Of a DNA stretch of 64,000 bases, positions 32,975 to 43,181 are shown piece after piece (the stretch's first letter is position 1; each line of letters starts with the position of its first letter). Made by a program: the position numbers and the translations under genes. Below the pieces are notes generated by a model. The model saw only the letters and a list, made by a program, of their open reading frames with translations, was not told the origin of the DNA and ran no database searches. Origin of the DNA: a bacterium 210917-DFI.7.65 (GTDB taxonomy: Bacteria > Bacillota > Clostridia > Oscillospirales > Oscillospiraceae); the NCBI GenBank assembly GCA_020555865.1, contig JAJCJJ010000007.1, positions 62,001-126,000 on the forward strand, given 5' to 3'.

Positions 32975-34215
32975 AAAGTGTGGAAAGATTTGCCCATCTC
33001 GGCCTTGCCCCAGCGGATATTCTGCTGCCGAACTGTAATTTGTCCAAGTGGAGCGTGATCGCCTGCGATCAGTTCACGGCGCAGCCGGATTACTGGCGGC
33101 GGGTGGAGGAGCGAGTGGGAGACAGCCCCTCATCTCTGCGTCTTATTTTACCGGAGGCGCGGCTACATGGCGATAATGAAACTGCCGGCGCGGAAAGGAT
33201 TCATGCCGCGATGCAGCGCTATTTGGAACAAAATTTGTTTTATGCCTGTCCGGATTCCATGGTTTGTGTGGAGCGCGCGGTCAGCGGCGGTGTGCGCCAC
33301 GGGCTGGTATGCCGGATCGATTTGGAAGAATATGATTATCACCCGGGATGCCGCGCACTGATCCGGGCCACGGAGCGCACGGTGCTGGAGCGCATCCCGC
33401 CCCGGGTGAAGGTTCGCCGCGGCGCACCGCTGGAGCTGCCTCATACCATGATTTTGGTGGATGATGGCGCGCGGCCTCTGTTTTCGCGCCTGACAGCGCG
33501 CCGGGAGCAGATGGAAAAACTCTATGGCTTTTCTTTGATGGAGGGCGGCGGCCGCATCGATGGATGGCGGGTCGATGCGGAAACTATGAAAGGTCTGGCA
33601 GAGGATTTGGCTTTTTTGCGCCGGGACACTGAGATGCTCTTTGCTGTGGGGGACGGCAACCATTCACTGGCTGCGGCCAAAGCGATTTACGAGGAAGAGA
33701 AGGCGCGCAGGCCCCGGGAGGAATGGCTGTCGCTTCCTTCGCGCTGGGCTTTGGCGGAAGTGGTCAGCCTGAACGATACCGGCGTGCAGTTTCTGCCGAT
33801 TCACCGTATTGTGTTCGGCGTAGATGGCGAAGCGCTGCTGGCGGAGTTGCAGGCGGCGCTGCCCGATCGAGAAGACGGCGCAAGCAAAAACGCATCCATC
33901 CAGTGGCTCTGCCGGGGGCGGTGCGGTACGCTGAACGTGGCGCTTCCCGATGACGTGCTGCCGGTGGAATGGCTTCAGGAGAGTTTGGATCAGTATGTTG
34001 CCCGGCATGGCGGCAGTATGGACTATATTCACGATCCCGGTGCGGTGGAAGAGCTGAGCCTGCAGACGCGGGCCATTGGCTTTTTGCTGCCGCCTTTTCC
34101 CCGTGCGGCGCTCTTTCCCTATGTGAAACGCCGCGGCGCGCTGCCGCGTAAGACCTTTTCCATCGGCTGCAGCCGGGATAAACGCTATTATCTTGAAGCG
34201 CGGGCGCTGTTTTGA
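32971..34215 (+). CDS. DUF1015 family protein
   Basis: 414 aa, soluble. Family marks: PADILLPNCNLSKWSVIACDQFT near the start, the HGLVCRIDLEEYDY strand, and the FAVGDGNHSLAAAKAIYEE motif (about 229-247) with conserved D/N/H. Biochemical role is unknown. GTG 32971 overlaps the aminotransferase stop, as in other Clostridia where the two genes travel together, suggesting a shared amino-acid-related pathway. Confidence 0.88.
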   Translation: MKSVERFAHLGLAPADILLPNCNLSKWSVIACDQFTAQPDYWRRVEERVGDSPSSLRLILPEARLHGDNETAGAERIHAAMQRYLEQNLFYACPDSMVCVERAVSGGVRHGLVCRIDLEEYDYHPGCRALIRATERTVLERIPPRVKVRRGAPLELPHTMILVDDGARPLFSRLTARREQMEKLYGFSLMEGGGRIDGWRVDAETMKGLAEDLAFLRRDTEMLFAVGDGNHSLAAAKAIYEEEKARRPREEWLSLPSRWALAEVVSLNDTGVQFLPIHRIVFGVDGEALLAELQAALPDREDGASKNASIQWLCRGRCGTLNVALPDDVLPVEWLQESLDQYVARHGGSMDYIHDPGAVEELSLQTRAIGFLLPPFPRAALFPYVKRRGALPRKTFSIGCSRDKRYYLEARALF

Positions 34216-34234
34216 GCGCCGCGGAGGAACGAAC

Positions 34235-35113
34235 ATGAAAGAAATTACGCTCGACGCCTATGGAAAACTAAATTTGACGCTGGATATTCTGGGCCGCCGG
34301 CCGGATGGATATCACGATCTGCGCATGGTGATGCAGAGCGTTTCCCTGTGCGACCGCGTGACGATCCGCGAGACGGAAAACGGACAGATTGCGCTGCGCA
34401 CCAGCGCGTCCTATTTGCCGTGCGACCGGGGCAATTTGGCCTATCGCGCCGCGGAGGCGTTTTTTGCCGCGGTAGATGTGGCCAATCCCGGTGTGGCACT
34501 GTATGTTGAAAAGCGTATCCCTGTGTGCGCCGGAATGGCGGGCGGCAGCGCCGACGCGGCGGCGGTGCTGCGGGGCCTGCGGCGGATGTATGCGCCGCAG
34601 CTCTCCGTGGAAGAGCTGTGCCGGATCGGCGAGCGTGTGGGCAGCGATGTGCCCTACTGTGTTTTCGGCGGAACGGCACTGGCCGAGGGGCGCGGCGAGA
34701 TTTTGACGCGCCTTGCGCCGATACCGGAATGCTGGGCTGTACTGTGCAAGCCGGATTTTCCCATTTCCACACCGGAGCTGTTCGGCTGTGTGGACGCCAA
34801 AAAGCTGACCAGTCACCCGGATACCCCGGGCATGTGCGAGAGCTTGGAGCGGGGTGACCTGAACGGGGTTTTGCGGCGTGTGTACAATGTGTTTGAGGCG
34901 GTGCTGCCGGAAAAATACAGCGAAGTGTTTGTGATTAAAGATAAGCTGTTGGATCTGGGCGCCCTCAGCACCTGCATGACCGGCTCCGGCCCCACGGTCT
35001 TTGGATTGTTTGACAATGCGGCAGGTGCTGCGCAGACGGCGGAGCGGTTGCGGAGAGAATATCCTCAGACATTTTGTGCCGCCATGGTGAATCTGGGCGA
35101 ACAATTTTTGTAA
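34235..35113 (+). CDS. ispE: 4-diphosphocytidyl-2-C-methyl-D-erythritol kinase
   Basis: GHMP kinase of the MEP isoprenoid pathway. 292 aa. AYGKLNLTLDILGRRPDGYHDL at 6-27, the ATP loop VCAGMAGGSADAAAVLRGL at about 96-114, the VGSDVPYCVFGGTALAEGRGE region, and the C-terminal MTGSGPTVFGLF. ATG 34235 has GGAGG 7 nt upstream; the open frame from 34193 is inside the previous gene. Its transcript runs into the hairpin before spoIIR. Confidence 0.95.
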   Translation: MKEITLDAYGKLNLTLDILGRRPDGYHDLRMVMQSVSLCDRVTIRETENGQIALRTSASYLPCDRGNLAYRAAEAFFAAVDVANPGVALYVEKRIPVCAGMAGGSADAAAVLRGLRRMYAPQLSVEELCRIGERVGSDVPYCVFGGTALAEGRGEILTRLAPIPECWAVLCKPDFPISTPELFGCVDAKKLTSHPDTPGMCESLERGDLNGVLRRVYNVFEAVLPEKYSEVFVIKDKLLDLGALSTCMTGSGPTVFGLFDNAAGAAQTAERLRREYPQTFCAAMVNLGEQFL

Positions 35114-35127
35114 AAAGCGGATAAATT

Positions 35128-35156
35128 GTATAAAATTGATTAACACCGTCCACAAT
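35128..35156 (+). promoter_or_regulatory. Candidate sigma-F-type promoter of spoIIR
   Basis: GTATA (35128-35132), 15-bp spacer, GTCCACAAT (35148-35156), compared with the forespore consensus GYATA and GGNNANNNT (one mismatch). The predicted start (about 35163) lies between the two arms of the hairpin below. Confidence 0.4.
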
Positions 35157-35198
35157 GGAGTTGCTTTTGAAAAAACTCTACATAGGACGGTGTTTTTC
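35142..35198 (+). terminator. Terminator hairpin that also covers the spoIIR RBS
   Basis: Perfect 10-bp arms AACACCGTCC (35142-35151) and GGACGGTGTT (35185-35194), an inner GAGTT/AACTC stem, and TTTTT (35193-35197). The spoIIR RBS (AGGA, 35184-35187) is in the right arm. It ends ispE transcripts. Confidence 0.8.
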
Positions 35199-35199
35199 T

Positions 35200-35838
35200 A
35201 TGAAACAGTGGCGTGATACGAGAAGGTTGGGAAAATGGATTGCGGTTTCTCTTTTGGTGGGACTGGCGATTTCGCTTTTGTGGGGTGTATGGTCGCTGCA
35301 GCGTCAGCAGGCGCTGGCGCAGGAAGTGATTCGCCTACATGTGATCGCGGCCTCAGATAGCGATGCGGACCAGGCACTGAAACTGCAGGTGCGTGATGCG
35401 GTGCTGGCACAGGCTACAGACTGGCTGGCCGGTACAACAGATCGGGATGAGGCGGAAGATATTCTGCGCACACATCTGGCAGAGTTGCGGGATACAGCGC
35501 AGGCCACTGTGCAGTTGCAGGGGTGTGAAGATGTGGTGGAAGCGTGGCTGACGCCGGAAAGCTATCCTACGCGGGATTACGGCGCTTTTGCTCTGCCGGG
35601 CGGCGAATATCTGAGCCTGCGCATCATCATCGGCGAGGGTGCGGGGCACAACTGGTGGTGCGTGGTATTTCCTCCGCTGTGTACCACGGCGGCGGCTGGA
35701 GATATGGAAGAAGCGGCCCGGGATGCCGGATTGTCTGAGGATGATGTGGCCCTGATCACCCGCTCTGACGAAGGTTATACATTGAAATTCAAATCCATTG
35801 AGCTGTGGGAACAGTGGACAGCGGGATGGAAAAAATGA
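35200..35838 (+). CDS. spoIIR: Stage II sporulation protein R
   Basis: Forespore-made secreted signal that activates SpoIIGA, which processes pro-sigma-E in the mother cell. 212 aa. One N-terminal signal/anchor helix (about 13-31), then the family block VIRLHVIAASDSDADQALKLQVRD (about 43-66), YGAFALPGGEYLSLRIIIGEGAGHNWWCVVFPPLC (about 127-161) and a C-terminal helix ending ELWEQWTAGW. ATG 35200. Strong evidence that the host forms endospores. Confidence 0.93.
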   Translation: MKQWRDTRRLGKWIAVSLLVGLAISLLWGVWSLQRQQALAQEVIRLHVIAASDSDADQALKLQVRDAVLAQATDWLAGTTDRDEAEDILRTHLAELRDTAQATVQLQGCEDVVEAWLTPESYPTRDYGAFALPGGEYLSLRIIIGEGAGHNWWCVVFPPLCTTAAAGDMEEAARDAGLSEDDVALITRSDEGYTLKFKSIELWEQWTAGWKK

Positions 35839-36081
35839 CCGTTTTCTGGCGGCTGCGGTCTCAGTATGCCTTCTCGGCGGCAGCAATCGCAGCCGGACCG
35901 ATGCGGTGCCGTCGCCGTTCCGGCATGGGGCGGATGCGTGTGCGCAGCGCAGCAGTCTATCCCGGCAGATGCGCTGACGGCTCTTTCGGCATCAGGTACG
36001 AGAATCCCTCTTTTCGCTTTCCGATGTGTGTGCTATAATATCGGCAAAAATGACATGAGAAAAGCGGGAGGGTACACGAAG

Positions 36082-39000
36082 ATGGCGCAGCAGGGGTTAA
36101 CGATTTTGATGGATCGGGCACGAACAGGAAAAAGCGCGGCTCTTTGGCGTGAAATCGCTGCAGAGGGGCTGAAAGGGCGACAGATGCTGCTGGTGCCGGA
36201 GCACGCATCCCATCAGGCGGAGCGGGATCTGTGCCGCGCCTGCGGCAATCGGGCTTCCCGTCATGCTGCGGTGGCCAGCTTCCGCTGGTTGGCGGCGGAT
36301 GTGCTGGAGTACGCCGGCGGTGCAGGGGACACTATGCTGGATGGCGGCGGAAAAATTTTGACCATGTACCGTGCTCTGCAGAAGAATCTGAGCGTCCTGA
36401 AGCTCTACCGCCGCCCTTCCCAGCGGGCGGCTTTTTTGGAACAGCTCATCCATTTGGACGATGAGCTGCGTTCTTATCAGGTGAGCGCGGAAGACCTGCT
36501 GGCGCGCCGCGGCGCCGTGTCCGGCCCGCTGGCGGATAAACTGCAGGACCTTGCTCTGATCTGCGGGTCCTATGAAGCACTGCTCACCGAAAACGGCCGG
36601 GACTGCCGCGATTTGATGGACCGCCTGCTGGACGCGTTGAAAACCGAAAAAGGGCAGGATTATTTCCGCGGTATGCGCATTTATGCCGACGGGTTTCTTT
36701 ATTTCAATGCCCGGGAGGAAGAGGTACTGCGCTGCATGATCCGCTGCGCCGAATCGGTCACCGTGACGCTGTTGGGGGACCGGGAACGCACCGGGGGGAT
36801 TTACGATGTGGCACAAAAGGTACGGGGGCGTCTTGTCCGCATTGCTGCGGAAGAAGGGCGGCCCTGCCGCACCATTGCTTCGCCGCTGCGCGGGGAAAAA
36901 CAGGGAGATGCGGCTCTGCGTCATCTGGAGCAGGCTTTTTTCGGGAACATGAAGCCCTTTGGCGCGCCGACGGATGCCATTCGCCTGTGCGCGGCGGAGA
37001 ACACCTATGCCGAGGTGGAACATGCGGCGGCACAGATCCGCACGCTGCTTTGCACTGGACAGTGCCGCTGCCGGGATATTCTGGTGTGCGCCCGCAATAT
37101 GCCCGATTATGAGGCTACCATTGAAAATGTGTTTGAACGCTATGAGATCCCGGTGTTTTTGAATCGCAGCCGGGATATTTTGGAAAAACCTGTGGTGGCC
37201 CTGGTGCTGGCAGCGCTGGACACGGTTTCCGGCGGCTGGGAATATGAGGATGTATTCCGCTATCTCAAAACCGGTATGGCTGGCATCTCGCTGGAAGCGT
37301 GTGATGCGCTGGAAAACTATGTGCTCAAGTGGGACCTGCGCGGCAGCGCCTGGACGCGGGATGCGCCCTGGACAGCGCACCCGGAGGGATATGGCGCTGA
37401 AGAGAACGAAGAGAGCTGCGCCCTCCTTGCCTCGCTCAATGCGGTGCGGGAGACTGTGCGTGCGCCGTTGATGACGCTGCAGCGAGCTGTGCAGGAGCGG
37501 CAGGGCGCCCGCGCTCAGGCTGCGGCGCTATATGCTTTTTTGGAGACGATCCGGCTGCCGGAGCAGCTGCAGGAGAAAACAGCGCGCTTTCGCGCCATGG
37601 GGGAAAACAAACTGGCCGATGAATATGCCCAGGTTTGGCGTATTTTGTGCGATGTGTTGGATCAGTTTGTGCTGATTTTGGGCGAACTTCCCTTGGAGCG
37701 GGGCGAGTTTGGACGGCTTTTGAAGCTGGTGCTGACACAGTATGATGTGGGCACCATTCCTGCAGCGCTGGATCAGGTTAGCGTAACGGAAATCACCCGC
37801 AATGATCGGCGGGGCTATCCGTATGTGTTTTTTCTGGGCGTCAATGATCATGTGCTGCCTGCGGCGGGAAGCCCGGGCGGTATTCTCACCGACAGCGACC
37901 GGGCTGAGCTTTTGGCCCAATCGCTGCGTCTGGCGCCTTTTGGCATGGAGCAGATGGACATGGAGCTAATGCACCTGTATGCCGCTTTGGGGCAGGCGGA
38001 ACGCCGGTTGTATGCAAGCTGGGCCGCTGCGGATGCCGGCGGAACGGAGCTGCGGCCGGCCTTTGCCGTCGGGCGCATCCGGGGGCTGTTTCCGGATCTG
38101 AACGTGGAAACGTCCGGGCCGGAACGGCTGCTGGCCGCGCCGGTGAGCGCGCTGGAAGAAGCGGGCCGGCAGGGCGGCGGCGCGCTGTGGGATTATTTTG
38201 CCGGCCGGCAGGACTGCGCGCCGGCCATGGCCGCCATGGAGCGCGCCCGCACTATGGAGCGGGGCCGCCTGTCACCGGCGGCGGTGCGCACGCTGTATGG
38301 CGAAAATATCCGTATGTCCGCTTCTCGCATGGATAAGATCAACGCCTGCCATTTTGCCTTTTTTATGGAATACGGCCTGAAAGCAAAGGAACGCCGCAAA
38401 GCGGGATTGGACGCGCCGGAAATCGGAACCTTCCTTCACTATCTGTTGGAAAATACGGCCCGGGAGGCCAGACTGCGCGGCGGCTTTGAATGCCTGCGCC
38501 GGGAGGAACTGCACGGGCTGATCAGGGGCTATATCGACCGCTTTGCGGCGGAGCAGCTGGGCGGCCTGGAAGACAAAAGCGCACGTTTCCGCTACTTGTT
38601 TAACCGGTTGAAAAAAACGGCGTATGCTATTGTGGACAATGTGGCTGCAGAGTTGGCTGTGTCGGATTTTGTGCCGTTGGCGTTTGAGCTGGAATTCGGC
38701 GAAAAGGGCGTGCTGCCCGCCGTGTCGATCCGCTCCGGAGATACTGCTTTGCGCGTGGGCGGAAAGGTGGACCGGGTGGACGGTTGGCTTAAAGACGGAA
38801 AACTCTATCTGCGCGTGGTGGATTACAAGACTGGCAAAAAGAAATTTGATCTTTCAGAAATTTTGCATGGCGTGGGCGTGCAGATGCTGCTGTATTTGTT
38901 TGCGCTGGAGCGCCAGGGGCTGGCGGCTCTGGGCGGAGGCGAAGTGAAGGAGATCGTGGGAGCGGGCGTGGAGTATCTTCCCGCGCGGGATGCGATCCTC

Positions 39001-39453
39001 ACCATGGACCGCGGCGCCAGCGAAGCGCAGATCGCGGATGCTATGGAAAAAGAACTCAAGCGCAGCGGCATGTTTTTGTACAACGCCGAGGTGCTCGAGG
39101 CCATGGAACACGGCTGCACGCAGGAGCCGCACTTCCTGCCCCTGAGCGTGAAAAAAGACGGCACCATCGCCGACGGCGTGGCCACGGCGGCACAGCTGGG
39201 CAAGCTGAGCCGCTATGTGGACCGCTTGCTCAAAAACATTGCTGCGGAAATGGGGAGGGGCAACATCGACGCCGATCCCAATTACCAGAGCGAAAGCAAA
39301 AACGCATGCACCTACTGTGCCTTTGCTTCGGCCTGCCATTTTGAAGAAGGGCGCGGGCGGGACCGCAAACGCTATATTGCCTCGGTGAAGGAGAGCGCGT
39401 TTTGGGAAGCGCTGGATTGTATGAAGGACATGGATGCCGGAGGGGAGGAATGA
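36082..39453 (+). CDS. addB: AddB subunit of the AddAB helicase-nuclease
   Basis: Double-strand break repair. 1123 aa. N-terminal P-loop-like DRARTGKS (11-18), inactive helicase domains, then a RecB-family nuclease domain with LRVVDYKTGKKKFD (D/K catalytic pair) and a 4Fe-4S cluster: one Cys at about 756 (NACHFAFFMEYG) and three at 1076, 1079, 1085 (CTYCAFASAC). ATG 36082 chosen (GGGAGG 10 nt upstream); the frame is open to 35866 but that part has spoIIR-spacer composition. A TATAAT at about 36035 may be its promoter. Overlap-free, 3 nt before addA. Confidence 0.93.
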   Translation: MAQQGLTILMDRARTGKSAALWREIAAEGLKGRQMLLVPEHASHQAERDLCRACGNRASRHAAVASFRWLAADVLEYAGGAGDTMLDGGGKILTMYRALQKNLSVLKLYRRPSQRAAFLEQLIHLDDELRSYQVSAEDLLARRGAVSGPLADKLQDLALICGSYEALLTENGRDCRDLMDRLLDALKTEKGQDYFRGMRIYADGFLYFNAREEEVLRCMIRCAESVTVTLLGDRERTGGIYDVAQKVRGRLVRIAAEEGRPCRTIASPLRGEKQGDAALRHLEQAFFGNMKPFGAPTDAIRLCAAENTYAEVEHAAAQIRTLLCTGQCRCRDILVCARNMPDYEATIENVFERYEIPVFLNRSRDILEKPVVALVLAALDTVSGGWEYEDVFRYLKTGMAGISLEACDALENYVLKWDLRGSAWTRDAPWTAHPEGYGAEENEESCALLASLNAVRETVRAPLMTLQRAVQERQGARAQAAALYAFLETIRLPEQLQEKTARFRAMGENKLADEYAQVWRILCDVLDQFVLILGELPLERGEFGRLLKLVLTQYDVGTIPAALDQVSVTEITRNDRRGYPYVFFLGVNDHVLPAAGSPGGILTDSDRAELLAQSLRLAPFGMEQMDMELMHLYAALGQAERRLYASWAAADAGGTELRPAFAVGRIRGLFPDLNVETSGPERLLAAPVSALEEAGRQGGGALWDYFAGRQDCAPAMAAMERARTMERGRLSPAAVRTLYGENIRMSASRMDKINACHFAFFMEYGLKAKERRKAGLDAPEIGTFLHYLLENTAREARLRGGFECLRREELHGLIRGYIDRFAAEQLGGLEDKSARFRYLFNRLKKTAYAIVDNVAAELAVSDFVPLAFELEFGEKGVLPAVSIRSGDTALRVGGKVDRVDGWLKDGKLYLRVVDYKTGKKKFDLSEILHGVGVQMLLYLFALERQGLAALGGGEVKEIVGAGVEYLPARDAILTMDRGASEAQIADAMEKELKRSGMFLYNAEVLEAMEHGCTQEPHFLPLSVKKDGTIADGVATAAQLGKLSRYVDRLLKNIAAEMGRGNIDADPNYQSESKNACTYCAFASACHFEEGRGRDRKRYIASVKESAFWEALDCMKDMDAGGEE

Positions 39454-39456
39454 GTT

Positions 39457-42400
39457 ATGGGTGTGCGTTTGACGGAAGAACAGCAGGAGGCGGTGCGTAA
39501 CCGGGGCGGAAGCCTGCTGGTGTCCGCCGCGGCAGGCAGCGGAAAAACCAAGGTGCTGGTAGAACGATTGTTTCGCTATATCACGGACGAAGAGGATCCG
39601 GCGGATGTGACGGATTTCCTGATTATTACATATACCAAGGCGGCGGCTGCGGAGCTGCGCATGAAAATTGCCGCGGAGCTGTCCGAACGCCTGGCGGAAG
39701 ATGCAGGAAATCTCCACTTGCATAAACAGGCTATGCTGATCTACCGCGCCGATGTACGTACGGTGGATTCTTTTTGCACCGCCTTGCTGGGGGAAAACAT
39801 CCAGCTGGTTGGCGGCGAGAAGGATTGCGCCCTGACGCCGGATTTCCGCGTGCTGGATGAACGGGAAGCCGATCTTCTGCGCCGCCAGGTGCTGGGGCGG
39901 GTGCTGGAAACGTTTTATGAGGAAATGGATGAAGGCGCGGCGGAATTGGCGGATACCATCGGCGCCGGACGGGATGACACGGCGCTGGAAGAATTGGTGC
40001 TGCAAATTTTCTCCAAGCTGCAAAGCCATGCCTATCCACTGCGCTGGCTGGCTGAGCAGGAGGAATACTGGAGCGCCATTCCCGCGCAGGTGGAGCGGAC
40101 GCCCTTTGGCCGGGAACTGATTGCCGACGCCCAGGCGACGCTGCGTTATTGGAGCGCTATGTTTTCGGACGTCTGCCGGGAGATGGAAAGCGATGAAACG
40201 CTGGCGGCGAAGTATCTGCCCTCGTTCTCCGCTGCACGGGAGAGTATGGAAGATTTCCTCGCCCGTCTGGAGCAGGGATGGGACACGGCGCGTGAGGGAG
40301 AAATCCTGTTTCCCCGCCTGGGTGTGGTGCGGGGCGAGAACGCACAGAAGGAGCGGGCAAAGGCCCTGTGGGATGAGTGCAAAAAGGACTGCGAGAAAGT
40401 GCGCAGGCGCTTTTCTGTTTCCGGCGCGGAGCTGCGCGACGATTTGCAGCGCATGGCTCCGGCCATGCTGGCGCTGCTGCGCCTGACAGAGACCTTTGCG
40501 CAGGGTTATGCTGCTGAAAAGCTGCGCCGCAACGCTACAGATTTTTCGGATCAGGAGCATTTTGCGCTGGCGCTTCTGATGGATGAAACGGGTAAGCCCA
40601 CGGAGTTGGGGCGCGCGGTATCTGCGCGTTACCGCGAAATTATGATCGACGAATTCCAGGACACCAACGAAGTGCAGAATCAGATTTTTGCGGCCGTATC
40701 CCGGGAGGAAAAGAATTTGTTCATGGTGGGGGATATGAAGCAGTCCATCTATCGCTTCCGCCTGGCCGACCCCACGATTTTCCTGCGCCACTATCAGGCA
40801 GACCCTCTGTTCAGTCAGGCGAAGGAGGGGCAGGAGCGCAAGCTGCTGCTCAGCCGTAATTTCCGCTCCCGCCGGGAGATTTTGGATGCGGCCAACTTTG
40901 TATGCGCCAACCTGATGAGTCCGGAAGTGGGGGAAATGGCTTACACGGAAGACGAGGCCCTGCATTTCGGAGCGGAGTACTATGTAGAGCGCTCCGGCTG
41001 CGACACGGAATTCTATTTGGTGGACCATCCCAAAAAAGATGCGGAAGCCGAGGCAAAAGAAGAGGTCAAATGCGCTGAAACGGAAGCGCGCTTTGTGGCC
41101 TGCCGCATTCGGGCACTGCTGGACGAACCGTTTCTTGTGCAGGATGAGGCGGGCGGGCTGCGCCCTGTGCGGGAGGAGGACATCGTCATTCTGCTGCGTT
41201 CTCCCGGTGCGCGGCAGAAGCTCTATGAGCGGGTGCTTTCCGAGCAGAGGATCGCCTGCTCCGCTGAGGGCGGTGAAGAATTTTTCTCTGCGATGGAGGT
41301 CGCTGTGGTGTATGCCATGCTGCAGCTCATCGACAACCCGCACCAGGATGTGCCGCTGATCTCCGTGCTGCGCTCGCCGGTGTTTGCCTTTGCGCCGGAC
41401 CGGCTGGCGGAGATTCGAGCCCGCTGTCCGAAAGGAGACTTTTTCACTGCGCTGCAGTGCGACGAAGGGGCAGATACCCGGCGTTTTCTGGAGGATCTGG
41501 AGCAGCTGCGCTTTCTGGCTCCGGATATGAGCGTGCACCGGCTGCTCTGGCATTTGTATAACCGCTGGAATGTGCTGGGGGTATTCGGCGCCATGGACGG
41601 CGGCGCGGAGCGCCGCGGTCGGCTGGTGACGCTGTACGAGCATGCCCGCAATTTTGAGACGGCGGGCTACCGGGGGCTGTTTCCTTTTGTGAGCCACCTG
41701 CGCGCTCTGCTGGAAGCGGGGGAGAGTATTCCTGCCGCTGCGTCCCAGGTGCGCCGGGGTGTACGGCTGATGAGCATACATAAATCCAAAGGGCTTGAGT
41801 TCCCTGTGGTGATTTTGGCGGAGCTGAATAAAAGTTTTAATAAAAGCGACGTGCAAGCTCCAGTGCTGATGCATCCGGAACTGGGACTGGGCCCGGTGTG
41901 TATTGATCTGGAACGCAAAATCCGCTACAGCACCGTGGCCCGGGACGCCGTGGCCCACCGGCAGCTGCGGGAGCAGAAAAGCGAGGAGCTGCGGGTTCTG
42001 TATGTGGCGCTGACCCGGGCCAAGGAAAAGCTGATCCTGGTGGCGGCCATGCGCAGTGCTGCCGGTGTGGTCAAGCGCCTGCTGCCCCGGGCGGAGTGTC
42101 CGGTGCCGCCGGCAGTGGTGGCGGGCTGCGGCAGCATGGCGCAATGGGTGTTGCTGCCCCTGCTGTGCCGCACGGAGTCCTATCCGCTGCGCCAGGCGGC
42201 GGACATGGAAGCGGCGGCCTGCGACAACAGCGGTATTCCCTGGCGCGTTGCCTGGGTGGATGGGGCGGAGTACTGCCAGCGCTGCCGCCTGCCGGCCCGG
42301 GCGGAAGAGCTTGCGTGCGCCGATCCTGCGCCGACGTTCGATCCCGCGCTCTTGTCCTTTCAATACGGCCACCGGCCGGAAACGCGCATTCCTTCCAAAC

Positions 42401-43047
42401 TGACGGCTACCCAGCTGAAAGGACGGCTCATTGACCAGCGCCTGGCAGAGGGGACGGAGCAGCCGATCTCTGTTCCGCTGGGCGATGTGTTTCAGGCACC
42501 GCGGTTTTTGATGCCTCAGCTGGGCCTGACTGCTGCTGAACGGGGTACTGCAATGCACAAGGCACTGCAGTTTTTGGATTTTTCACAGACCCTTTCCCGT
42601 GAGCAGATTGAGGCGGAGGTGGCGCGCATGGCACAGCAGCATTTGCTGCGGGCAGAAGAGGCTGAGGCGGTAAACACGGCGGCCTTGGCGGTGCTGTTTG
42701 CCTCACCTTTGGGGTTGGAGCTGCGCAGCGCACCGAAGGGCAAACTGTGGCGCGAATACCGTTTCTCTGTACTGGAGCGGGTGGATAAATACCTGCCGGA
42801 ACTGGACAGCGACGATGAAGTGCTGCTGCAGGGCGCGGTGGACTGCTTCTTTGAAACGGCGGACGGGTCCCTTACTGTGGTGGATTTCAAGACTGACCGC
42901 ATCGCGCCCGGCGGCGAAAGGGAAAAGGCAGAGGAATACCGCCCGCAGCTCACGGCTTACAGCGATGTACTGGAGCGGATCTTTGAGCGGCCCGTTACCC
43001 GGCGCATTCTCTATTTCTTTGCCACCGGGGAACGTGTTCTGCTGTAA
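39457..43047 (+). CDS. addA: AddA helicase-nuclease subunit
   Basis: UvrD/Rep-type 3'-5' helicase plus nuclease that resects DNA breaks to chi-like sites. 1196 aa. Walker A AAAGSGKT at 24-31, FLIITYTKAAAAELRMKI, DEFQDTNEVQNQIF (motif II), GDMKQSIYRFRLADP (motif III), RLMSIHKSKGLEFPVVILAEL, and VALTRAKEKL (motif VI). The C-terminal nuclease has VVDFKTDR at about 1142-1149. Start ATG 39457, 3 nt after addB with GGAGG upstream. Confidence 0.96.
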   Translation: MGVRLTEEQQEAVRNRGGSLLVSAAAGSGKTKVLVERLFRYITDEEDPADVTDFLIITYTKAAAAELRMKIAAELSERLAEDAGNLHLHKQAMLIYRADVRTVDSFCTALLGENIQLVGGEKDCALTPDFRVLDEREADLLRRQVLGRVLETFYEEMDEGAAELADTIGAGRDDTALEELVLQIFSKLQSHAYPLRWLAEQEEYWSAIPAQVERTPFGRELIADAQATLRYWSAMFSDVCREMESDETLAAKYLPSFSAARESMEDFLARLEQGWDTAREGEILFPRLGVVRGENAQKERAKALWDECKKDCEKVRRRFSVSGAELRDDLQRMAPAMLALLRLTETFAQGYAAEKLRRNATDFSDQEHFALALLMDETGKPTELGRAVSARYREIMIDEFQDTNEVQNQIFAAVSREEKNLFMVGDMKQSIYRFRLADPTIFLRHYQADPLFSQAKEGQERKLLLSRNFRSRREILDAANFVCANLMSPEVGEMAYTEDEALHFGAEYYVERSGCDTEFYLVDHPKKDAEAEAKEEVKCAETEARFVACRIRALLDEPFLVQDEAGGLRPVREEDIVILLRSPGARQKLYERVLSEQRIACSAEGGEEFFSAMEVAVVYAMLQLIDNPHQDVPLISVLRSPVFAFAPDRLAEIRARCPKGDFFTALQCDEGADTRRFLEDLEQLRFLAPDMSVHRLLWHLYNRWNVLGVFGAMDGGAERRGRLVTLYEHARNFETAGYRGLFPFVSHLRALLEAGESIPAAASQVRRGVRLMSIHKSKGLEFPVVILAELNKSFNKSDVQAPVLMHPELGLGPVCIDLERKIRYSTVARDAVAHRQLREQKSEELRVLYVALTRAKEKLILVAAMRSAAGVVKRLLPRAECPVPPAVVAGCGSMAQWVLLPLLCRTESYPLRQAADMEAAACDNSGIPWRVAWVDGAEYCQRCRLPARAEELACADPAPTFDPALLSFQYGHRPETRIPSKLTATQLKGRLIDQRLAEGTEQPISVPLGDVFQAPRFLMPQLGLTAAERGTAMHKALQFLDFSQTLSREQIEAEVARMAQQHLLRAEEAEAVNTAALAVLFASPLGLELRSAPKGKLWREYRFSVLERVDKYLPELDSDDEVLLQGAVDCFFETADGSLTVVDFKTDRIAPGGEREKAEEYRPQLTAYSDVLERIFERPVTRRILYFFATGERVLL

Positions 43048-43101
43048 TGCGTTATTCTGGAGAGAATGCGGAAAAGTTTTGCTGGATTTTCAAAATAATG
43101 C

Positions 43102-43130
43102 TTGCTTTTCTATAACTGGTGTGGTAAACT
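43102..43130 (+). promoter_or_regulatory. Promoter of rpmE
   Basis: TTGCTT (43102-43107), 17-bp spacer, TAAACT (43125-43130). Confidence 0.65.
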
Positions 43131-43181
43131 AACTTTTGCCTGTTATAAGGTATTTAACGCGGAAAGAGGTGAACAAGAGCA

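Noticed and set aside
38854..42558. 1234-codon open frame antisense to addB/addA
   Set aside because: Same cause; addA and addB motifs fully explain the other strand.
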